From a virus, in IMG/VR virus record IMGVR_UViG_3300018890_000001, positions 62,001 to 126,000 of that record: 64,000 nt of DNA; one strand, 5' to 3'. The position numbers and the translations under genes were made by a program. The notes beneath the pieces were generated by a model, which worked only from the letters and a program-made list of their open reading frames with translations, did not search any database and was not told where the DNA came from. Positions 58,722-64,000 of the stretch are shown here, in pieces; position 1 is the stretch's first letter; the number at the start of each line of letters is the position of its first letter.

Positions 58722-59018
58722 ATGTTAATCAAGATTGGTGACAAAGTAACTGCGTACCACAAACATTGGATCGTTAACAACGTAAGAAACGCTGATGAAG
58801 TCGAAAAAGAGCTTCCCGACATAGGTCGCGCCTTGAAACGCCTGAACATGACATTGTTGGTGCTAGAAAGTGCGCCTAAGACAATGGATCTAATGATAAT
58901 GCGAATTTACGGACAGCCGGAATTCACTACAGTATTAGTGGACAACAAAACTGGAAACTTCCACGACCCAGATACGGTTTTACCACCAACGCTTAAGAGC
59001 TTGGTACAGCCTAGATAA
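58722..59018 (+). CDS. small hypothetical protein
   Basis: 98 residues, alpha/beta; 'IGRALKRLNMTLLVLESAP'. No known family. Single-gene unit with tag promoter and terminator. Confidence 0.6.
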   Translation: MLIKIGDKVTAYHKHWIVNNVRNADEVEKELPDIGRALKRLNMTLLVLESAPKTMDLMIMRIYGQPEFTTVLVDNKTGNFHDPDTVLPPTLKSLVQPR

Positions 59019-59021
59019 AAA

Positions 59022-59056
59022 TAAAAAAGCCGATCTTTCCCAAGATCGGCTTTTTT
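59022..59056. terminator. bidirectional terminator
   Basis: AAAAAGCCGATCTT / AAGATCGGCTTTTTT. Confidence 0.92.
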
Positions 59057-59075
59057 ATGCCTAAATTCCGGCATA

Positions 59076-59471
59076 TTAGATGAATAGTTCTGGAGAAACC
59101 TTAAACCGATCGCCCAATAATTTAGCTTGTCGCTTACTGATCCCCCGCTTTCCGTTGACAATTTGTGAGACAACACCGCTAGAGCCGATTTCACCAACTA
59201 AATTTACTTGCCTTGTACGGCTAGATTCCATAATGTGTTGAAGAGTTTCGCAAGGTTTTGATTTATCCATTGGGTGCGTTTTTGTTTCATAAGTTTCGAT
59301 GAGCAACACGAGTAACCTAAATAGAGTCGCTTCTTCGGGAGTCCGTTCGGAAAACATCAGTCGCTCTACAATTGCCAGCAGGCGATCGTACTCAGCTTCG
59401 GTTTCAATTACTTGCGGAGCAACAGTCGCTAAAAGCTGCGCATATGATTGAAGATTGAATTCTAGGGACAT
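59076..59471 (-). CDS. HigA-type antitoxin (COG5499-like)
   Basis: 131 residues from ATG 59471. 'ETEAEYDRLLAIVERLMFSERTPEEATLFRLLVLLIETYE' then 'LQHIMESSRTRQVNLVGEIGSSGVVSQIVNGKRGISKRQAKLLGDRFKVSPELFI' is the full layout of this XRE antitoxin family. No HigB gene is adjacent, making it an orphan. Confidence 0.85.
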   Translation of the reverse strand: MSLEFNLQSYAQLLATVAPQVIETEAEYDRLLAIVERLMFSERTPEEATLFRLLVLLIETYETKTHPMDKSKPCETLQHIMESSRTRQVNLVGEIGSSGVVSQIVNGKRGISKRQAKLLGDRFKVSPELFI

Positions 59472-59497
59472 CTTGTTTGGTTTAAACAAAATAATAG

Positions 59498-59515
59498 TAT
59501 AATGTTTATTGTAGT
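59498..59515 (+). promoter_or_regulatory. GTAGT-tag promoter of 59531
   Basis: TATAAT, 7 nt, GTAGTT. Confidence 0.55.
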
Positions 59516-59530
59516 TTATCGAAGTAACAA

Positions 59531-59791
59531 ATGCCGTCTAAAAAAAATGTGCGACGAGTAAAGGTCGGTGAAACTGTATCTTGGCAACGGCAATGTTGCA
59601 ACACATATTCTGGGGACGCATTAGCGTTCTGTCCAAAAGGAACTGCAATCAATGAAGCTATCGATTTGTCGGGATATAAATCTAGGGAATTGAATCGAAT
59701 CGATACGGAGCGCAGTCTGATTAACAGGTACTTAATCTGGGTTCAAAATACAGGTGTCGTCTCGGTTGCTGCGACGACAATCGAAAAATAA
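59531..59791 (+). CDS. small Cys-containing hypothetical protein
   Basis: 86 residues. 'VGETVSWQRQCCNTYSGDALAFCPKGTAINEAI' has CC and C spaced 14 residues apart. No family known. Divergent from the HigA-like gene, so it may be its target or partner, though it does not look like HigB. Confidence 0.55.
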   Translation: MPSKKNVRRVKVGETVSWQRQCCNTYSGDALAFCPKGTAINEAIDLSGYKSRELNRIDTERSLINRYLIWVQNTGVVSVAATTIEK

Positions 59792-59830
59792 AATTCAAAC
59801 GCGGAACGAATCGATTGACGGTATTCAAAA

Positions 59831-59877
59831 CAAAAGAAGTGGGAGATCGGAATTATCCGATCTCCCACTTCTTTTTT
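59831..59877. terminator. bidirectional terminator, GGGAGATCGGA stem
   Basis: AGAAGTGGGAGATCGGA / TCCGATCTCCCACTTCT with T7. Confidence 0.92.
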
Positions 59878-60158
59878 TAAGTTTTTGATATCATAAACGC
59901 AATATTAAATTCATTAATAGTGCGTATGTTGGATGTGCTTATCTTCCGAAAAGCGCAAATAACATTTGGAGGTTGATGGTTAGGTAAAACTACATTTGGA
60001 TTATGCACGCCTAACCCACGCAACAACACAAGTCTTAGATTGTGATAACGCATTGTACGCGCTATCGCGGTTCCGTTGGTGTATTCGCTTTCAACCTCTG
60101 TCGCTGAAAGCTCTCTGTATATAAACCATTGTGTATTTAAGAATTCTACAGATCTCAT
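59877..60158 (-). CDS. small hypothetical protein
   Basis: 93 residues; 'TMRYHNLRLVLLRGLGVHNPNVVLPNHQPPNVICAFRKIS'. No known family. The upstream region has TATAAT but no clear tag. Confidence 0.55.
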   Translation of the reverse strand: MRSVEFLNTQWFIYRELSATEVESEYTNGTAIARTMRYHNLRLVLLRGLGVHNPNVVLPNHQPPNVICAFRKISTSNIRTINEFNIAFMISKT

Positions 60159-60213
60159 AAACTTACCAAGTGCAAACTGATATTATTATACCATTATTAA
60201 AATAAACGTACAA

Positions 60214-60256
60214 TAAAAAAGCGGGTGATCGGAGTTATTAGATCACCCTCCTTTTT
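60214..60256 (-). terminator. terminator, GGGTGATC-type
   Basis: AAAAAGCGGGTGATC / GATCACCCTCCTTTTT (one mismatch). Confidence 0.8.
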
Positions 60257-60262
60257 ATTCAT

Positions 60263-60613
60263 TCAAGACGGTACTTCAAGCAACTTATTAGGAATATTCG
60301 GTGTACGATTTAGTGCTTCCTTAAGCGCACCGTCTCGTTTTAACGGAAATCCAAAAAATGCCCGCAATGACTCCGCGTCTTCTTCTTTGTAGGTGAGCCA
60401 CCATCCGGTTGCATCAGACTCAGCCCAACTCGGGACATTGTTGCTTTCTAGACTGTTGCCGATAGGTACGCCAAAATAAAGCGTTACGTGCGGGGATGCC
60501 GTCTCAGACAATTTTTCGTTGAGGATTATCTGGGTGACATTCGCTAAGTTGATGATGCGGTTGTCGATCCTTAACAGCGTTTGACTGCTGTTGAGCCATT
60601 CTATATGCGCCAT
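60263..60613 (-). CDS. hypothetical protein
   Basis: 116 residues; N-terminal beta ('IEWLNSSQTLLRIDNRIINLANVTQIIL') reminiscent of small PH-like barrels, C-terminal helix 'ESLRAFFGFPL'. No known family. Confidence 0.58.
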   Translation of the reverse strand: MAHIEWLNSSQTLLRIDNRIINLANVTQIILNEKLSETASPHVTLYFGVPIGNSLESNNVPSWAESDATGWWLTYKEEDAESLRAFFGFPLKRDGALKEALNRTPNIPNKLLEVPS

Positions 60614-60685
60614 AATTTAAGTCTCGCCGTTTGTTTTTACGGATGTGATACAGCAAAAAGTACATACCACCTCTACAGAAGCATC

Positions 60686-61006
60686 TCAATCTCCATCAAA
60701 CCATACAATTTCGTCGTATGACTCTACCCAGTGAACCAAATTTGGGGTTATTGGAAAATGACTCTCATTCTCATCTTTGGGAAATTTGATTAAACCCTTG
60801 TCGTACATTTCTTGGGCAATTTTTACCGATTTCTTGGGTGATCGACTCCAATAATCTTTGGGATATTCAGGAATGACGCGATTCCAAAAAGCTTCCTTGG
60901 TACAGGCGGCGATAATCTCTTTTACTTCTGCTCTGGCGATCGTACCATCTGCAATTTGAACAATGCAGAAAGGCAGCGAAAGCCCAATCAGTCTTGGGAT
61001 CGTCAT
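60686..61006 (-). CDS. hypothetical protein coupled to gp25-like gene
   Basis: 106 residues; helical 'VKEIIAACTKEAFWNRVIPEYPKDYW' then 'SVKIAQEMYDKGLIKFPKDE'. Overlaps the gp25-like stop by one base (TAATG type), so probably a baseplate or assembly partner. Confidence 0.6.
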   Translation of the reverse strand: MTIPRLIGLSLPFCIVQIADGTIARAEVKEIIAACTKEAFWNRVIPEYPKDYWSRSPKKSVKIAQEMYDKGLIKFPKDENESHFPITPNLVHWVESYDEIVWFDGD

Positions 61007-61473
61007 TAATTTCTAAAAATAGGGAATGGTTGTCCGTTAAGCGCCATACTCCTGCGAAAGGCTTCCATCTCGCCGTCAAACAAAGCACCTCGGTAGGCAA
61101 ACCAGCCAAAAGTTAGTGTTTGAAGCGTCGGAAAATCTCTCGGTATAAAGTCAATGTTCGCTTTTAATTCATTGTAAGCGTCCGGGTAGTCTTCTATGTA
61201 AACCCGCAACTGCTCTATGCCGTCAACGTGCTTGAGGATTGTTTCATGCGCTCTGTAGCACCAAAACTGAGGTTGCGCGTTGCTCATCGGTTCAAATAAT
61301 TCTGGTGCCAGACCGAAGCTAGGGTACAGCGCAATTTCGCCCGGTTGAATTAGCATCACCGAAGTGATCTCGTCTGCAATCTTTTCGGGACCTCGAACAA
61401 TTCGGAGATCCCCTCGGTTCGTTTCCATCGGCCACAAACCGAGAGCGGAACCCATGTAATCAAAGTCAGCCAT
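61006..61473 (-). CDS. gp25-like baseplate wedge protein
   Basis: 155 residues. 'GDLRIVRGPEKIADEITSVMLIQPGEIALYPSFGLAPELFEP' then 'ILKHVDGIEQLRVYIEDY' fits the GPW/gp25 family (GxxxIxxxIxxxLxTxxGExxxxPxxG). It nucleates sheath assembly with the wedge proteins. The start codon follows directly on a terminator-like hairpin. Confidence 0.75.
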   Translation of the reverse strand: MADFDYMGSALGLWPMETNRGDLRIVRGPEKIADEITSVMLIQPGEIALYPSFGLAPELFEPMSNAQPQFWCYRAHETILKHVDGIEQLRVYIEDYPDAYNELKANIDFIPRDFPTLQTLTFGWFAYRGALFDGEMEAFRRSMALNGQPFPIFRN

Positions 61474-61500
61474 AAAAAACCGACTCCTTTGTGCGGAGCC
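61474..61500 (-). terminator. terminator-like hairpin fused to the gp25 start codon
   Basis: Minus strand: CCGGCTCC / GGAGTCGG (one G-U pair), TTTTTT, ATG with no gap. An upstream CGACTCC (about 61540-61550) can pair with GGAGTCG instead, a possible antiterminator. Confidence 0.6.
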
Positions 61501-61656
61501 GGACTACGGGTATTCTCTTCTCTGTATTGCAGCTCCCGCCGGAGTCGCCCTGCTGGTTTCGATCTTAGCAGGTTGAAGCGGATTGCTGACGATCGCCGGG
61601 TGGAAAGATGAGATACTTAAAGTTGTCTAGATGCAAATTGTTCAGGAACGATTTAA

Positions 61657-61851
61657 ATGCGAAAATTAACACGGCATGAGCAATACGAGCATTGGCTTGA
61701 AAAGCCACGAGAACTTCGTGAACTTGAGTATCAAGCGTGTCTGCGACACCATAGAATGCAATCCTTTTCACGAATGTTGCAAATATTGTTGATTTTGATG
61801 GTACTCATTCAGGTTGGCGTGGATGTCTGGACTTTGGTTAAACCTGGTTGA
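61657..61851 (+). CDS. small membrane-anchored protein, paralogue of 61913
   Basis: 64 residues: 'MRKLTRHEQYEHWLEKP', then RHH-x-M and one membrane helix ('MLQILLILMVLIQVGVDVW'). The 61913 gene has the same order. N-in, C-out topology plausible. Confidence 0.58.
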   Translation: MRKLTRHEQYEHWLEKPRELRELEYQACLRHHRMQSFSRMLQILLILMVLIQVGVDVWTLVKPG

Positions 61852-61912
61852 GAAAGGTGACGGGCGATCGAATGACTGCTTAACTGCTTAAGGGTTTTTC
61901 AAATAAATTAAA

Positions 61913-62092
61913 ATGCAAAAATTAACAGACAAAGAAATTTACCAACGCTGGCTGGAGATGCCAATAGGCTATCGCTACACATACCGAGAAATCGATCGCC
62001 ATCACCAGACGATGCGGTTCTTGTTGCGGACGCTGGTTGGAATGATGGTGGTTACTCAGGTTTTGTTGATTGTTCAGGCGATCGCCCACTAA
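61913..62092 (+). CDS. small membrane-anchored protein, paralogue of 61657
   Basis: 59 residues, ATG 61913 to TAA 62090-62092. 'MQKLTDKEIYQRWLEMP', 'DRHHQTMRF' and a helix 'TLVGMMVVTQVLLIVQAI' align with the preceding gene, which supports both as real. Confidence 0.6.
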   Translation: MQKLTDKEIYQRWLEMPIGYRYTYREIDRHHQTMRFLLRTLVGMMVVTQVLLIVQAIAH

Positions 62093-62210
62093 TCCAAAAC
62101 GCTTCTCGCCCACAAAAAAACCGTACTCTCAGGAAAGCGCGGTTGGACTAGATAGAAACCTGTCTGTAAAAGAATAGCACAGACCGATCACCCGTTAGAA
62201 AGTTCCCATA

Positions 62211-62246
62211 AGAAAGCCCTCCTACAACATATAGGAGGGCTTTTTG
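62211..62246 (-). terminator. intrinsic terminator
   Basis: AAAGCCCTCCTA / TAGGAGGGCTTT with A/T flanks. Confidence 0.9.
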
Positions 62247-62248
62247 TT

Positions 62249-63040
62249 TTAACCAAATACCGAGAGTTTACCTGACGCAACGCTGCGTAAGGCGTCTAAT
62301 GCGGTTCCAGTATCGCTCTGGAAGTATTTTGCCAGTGTCGGGTATAGCCTGGACGCTAGTGCGGCATCTTCTTCTGGATATGGTTCTTGTGGGAATGCCA
62401 GTCCAACGATACAGTGTGACCAGTCCTTCATATTAAACCGGAAGTCACCTGTTTCTATTTCTCGAAGTGAGTTTCGCGCAAATTCAATTTCTTCAGCTTT
62501 CGTACCTAGTCCAGTTGCGCCAGTTAGGATTGCGCCTGTCAAATCAGCCTCACTTAGATCGACCAAACTCAAATTAGCATTAGTTAAGTTTGTGCCAACT
62601 AGCGTTGCCTTAGTTAGGTCAGCTTCTTTTAGATTAGCGAAGCTCAAGTTAGCGTTAGTTAAATCGACTTGAACCAGATCTGAACATTCAAGATGTGCGC
62701 CGGATAAATTAGCATTTATCAAGATGGCGCGATCGAATCGTGCATACGTTATCTTTGCAATTTGCGCATTTGCGTTCGTTAGATTTGCGCCTCGAAAGTC
62801 CGCATTATGTAAAGTCGCTGAAGAAAGATCCGCATCGGTTAAATTCGCATCTTCAAAACAAGCTTCCGTCAGCAACGCGCCATTCAAACGACAACCGATC
62901 AGATCCGCCTTAGTAAAACTTGCTCGTGACAATTGGGCATAAGATAATCTTGTGCCGATTAAGTTGCATTCACTGAAATCCTGAGCGCCTAGTTTTTCTG
63001 CACTTAGGTCAACTCCAGCGTAATCTGCTTTGTATGTCAT
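62249..63040 (-). CDS. pentapeptide-repeat protein
   Basis: 263 residues. Residues about 5-185 consist of A(D/N)LxxA-type pentapeptides ('ANLTDADLSSATLHNADFRGANLTN'), giving a right-handed quadrilateral beta-helix; a non-repeat C-terminal 80 residues follow. Members such as MfpA/Qnr mimic DNA and protect gyrase, but cyanobacterial genomes have many of unknown role. Tag promoter upstream. Confidence 0.88.
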   Translation of the reverse strand: MTYKADYAGVDLSAEKLGAQDFSECNLIGTRLSYAQLSRASFTKADLIGCRLNGALLTEACFEDANLTDADLSSATLHNADFRGANLTNANAQIAKITYARFDRAILINANLSGAHLECSDLVQVDLTNANLSFANLKEADLTKATLVGTNLTNANLSLVDLSEADLTGAILTGATGLGTKAEEIEFARNSLREIETGDFRFNMKDWSHCIVGLAFPQEPYPEEDAALASRLYPTLAKYFQSDTGTALDALRSVASGKLSVFG

Positions 63041-63055
63041 AGAGTTGAGATATAA

Positions 63056-63095
63056 ACTACTTCTTTATTATATTATTTGGTATTGAATATGTAAA
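63056..63095 (-). promoter_or_regulatory. consensus GTAGT-tag promoter of the pentapeptide gene
   Basis: Minus strand: TTTACA, 17 bp, TATAAT (63072-63067), 6 nt, GTAGTT. Confidence 0.75.
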
Positions 63096-63137
63096 GAAAA
63101 TATAACTTTCTTGAGGTACTGTTGATGTTAAAATAAA

Positions 63138-63172
63138 AAACAAACCAACCGCGTTACGGGCGATCGGTTTGT
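63138..63172 (+). promoter_or_regulatory. leader hairpin of 63199
   Basis: ACAAACC / GGTTTGT outer arms and CCG/CGG inner arms, about 25 nt before the start codon. No T-tract. Confidence 0.4.
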
Positions 63173-63198
63173 AAAAGTCACATTAATTGGTTCACCAT

Positions 63199-63993
63199 AT
63201 GACAGACAACATTGTACACATCCCTGAAGAAATTCGCAACGAGTTCAGAATTGACGCTGGCGGTAAAGCCTTTGTCTCTATTCGAGGTGCAGCTCGCTTA
63301 GCCGATGTCAGTCACGTCGCCCTGATCAAGGCATTTGAGGGCGGTAACATGAGTCAAACAAAATTGGCTGAAATGCTTATTGCGTCTGGCTTTGACCCTG
63401 GTAACTTTACTGAAGTAGGTATCCCAGATATTGCTTTGTCAATAATCTTGAAATATTATGCATACAAGGCGAAGCGAACCACTGAACAGGCAGAGCGGTT
63501 TTACGATGCCATGAGTGCGATCGGTATCAGGACTTGGATACACCAGCAATTAGGCTGGCATTCAGCGCTAAGCCTAGCTCCGTTTTGGTATCAGCGACTG
63601 ACCTTATTCTTAAAACAAAACAAGGTTCCAGTGGGATACTTTTCAATCTTCCAAGAAACAATCATGCTAGTCAGTGAGTTAGAAACAGCCGGATACATCA
63701 TACCTGACAATGCAGTACCTGATATTTCAATTGGACTTTGTTGGGCAAAGCATTTACGCAGCGAAGGTGTTGAACCGAATGAAGTAGCTGTTGTGTATCC
63801 ACACAAATATCCAGACCATCGCAACATAGTAAACGCAAATGCGTATCCCGAAGAAATGTTGCCCAAGTTTCGGAAATGGTTCAGGGAAACATACAAGCCA
63901 GTGAAACTTCCAGCTTACTTAGCAGGTAAAGATTCCGCTGCGCTGCCAGCGCTCAGCAAAATGCTCGACATCCCGATCGCCCTTCTGAAATAA
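63199..63993 (+). CDS. antirepressor-like phage protein
   Basis: 264 residues from ATG 63199 (an in-frame TTG at 63187 is less likely). 'GKAFVSIRGAARLADVSHVALIKAFEGGNMSQTKLAEMLIASGFDPGNFTEVGIPDIALSIILKYYAYKAKRTTEQAERFYDAMSAIGIRTWIHQQLGW' resembles KilA/Rha-type N-terminal modules and a cyanobacterial antirepressor-like family. The C-terminal domain ('LPKFRKWFRETYKPVKLPAYLAGKD') is of unknown function. Confidence 0.6.
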   Translation: MTDNIVHIPEEIRNEFRIDAGGKAFVSIRGAARLADVSHVALIKAFEGGNMSQTKLAEMLIASGFDPGNFTEVGIPDIALSIILKYYAYKAKRTTEQAERFYDAMSAIGIRTWIHQQLGWHSALSLAPFWYQRLTLFLKQNKVPVGYFSIFQETIMLVSELETAGYIIPDNAVPDISIGLCWAKHLRSEGVEPNEVAVVYPHKYPDHRNIVNANAYPEEMLPKFRKWFRETYKPVKLPAYLAGKDSAALPALSKMLDIPIALLK

Positions 63994-64000
63994 AACAAAC

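Overview
The window looks like part of a large contractile-tailed (myovirus-type) cyanophage genome, prophage or phage-plasmid. The cyanobacterial setting is inferred from three things. The HIP1 octamer GCGATCGC and its GGGCGATCG/CGATCGCC variants recur throughout, inside genes and in terminators. There is a phage copy of the cyanobacterial regulator cyAbrB. Several proteins resemble families common in filamentous cyanobacteria (C39-like peptidase, TIGR03032 propeller, HigA of the COG5499 type). Phage identity rests on a small terminase, portal protein, gp25-like and J-like baseplate wedge proteins, a P2 gpI-like tail protein, a hub-type protein with two CxxC pairs, a GH19 endolysin and long tail-fibre genes. 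I saw no tRNA gene and no CRISPR array.

Layout. 1-10.5 kb (+): a compact, overlapping operon of adsorption-apparatus genes ending in a 1236-residue beta-helix plus IPT/TIG protein. 10.5-14.4 kb: small accessory genes, most with their own terminator. 14.5-17.7 kb (+): baseplate-hub-like genes, TerS and a C39-like peptidase. 17.7-27.7 kb (-): endolysin, tube/hub-like protein, then a nucleic-acid module (C5 and Dam methyltransferases, DUF262 protein, DUF4031, a Rieske-like protein). 27.8-36 kb: paired paralogues, cyAbrB, an ATPase, a TIGR03032 protein and many single-gene units. 36-46.9 kb: J-like wedge protein, portal, HExxH protein and four orphan antitoxins. 47-55.7 kb: arrays of small paralogous cassettes and a PAPS-reductase gene broken by an amber codon. 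55.8-62 kb: tail protein I, gp25 and small genes. 62-64 kb: pentapeptide-repeat protein and an antirepressor-like protein. Virion genes are scattered over both strands between accessory blocks, unlike the single late operon of many phages.

Two regulatory designs stand out. (1) At least 16 accessory genes on both strands share one promoter layout: a -10 hexamer followed after 6-7 nt by GTAGT(C/T). This places an identical 5-6 nt tag at the expected transcript 5' end, and the best copies have a TTGACA -35 at 17 bp. Most of these genes are monocistronic with their own intrinsic terminator, and many are duplicated pairs or triplets. (2) Four virion genes (14562, 20689, 44653, 61473) have a terminator-like hairpin and T-tract within about 10 nt of their start codon. 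That leaves no room for a promoter, so controlled read-through (antitermination or attenuation) is implied.

Four coding regions need a -1 shift to read through and one has an in-frame TAG at an expected Trp. Assembly error, decay and recoding cannot be separated from sequence alone.
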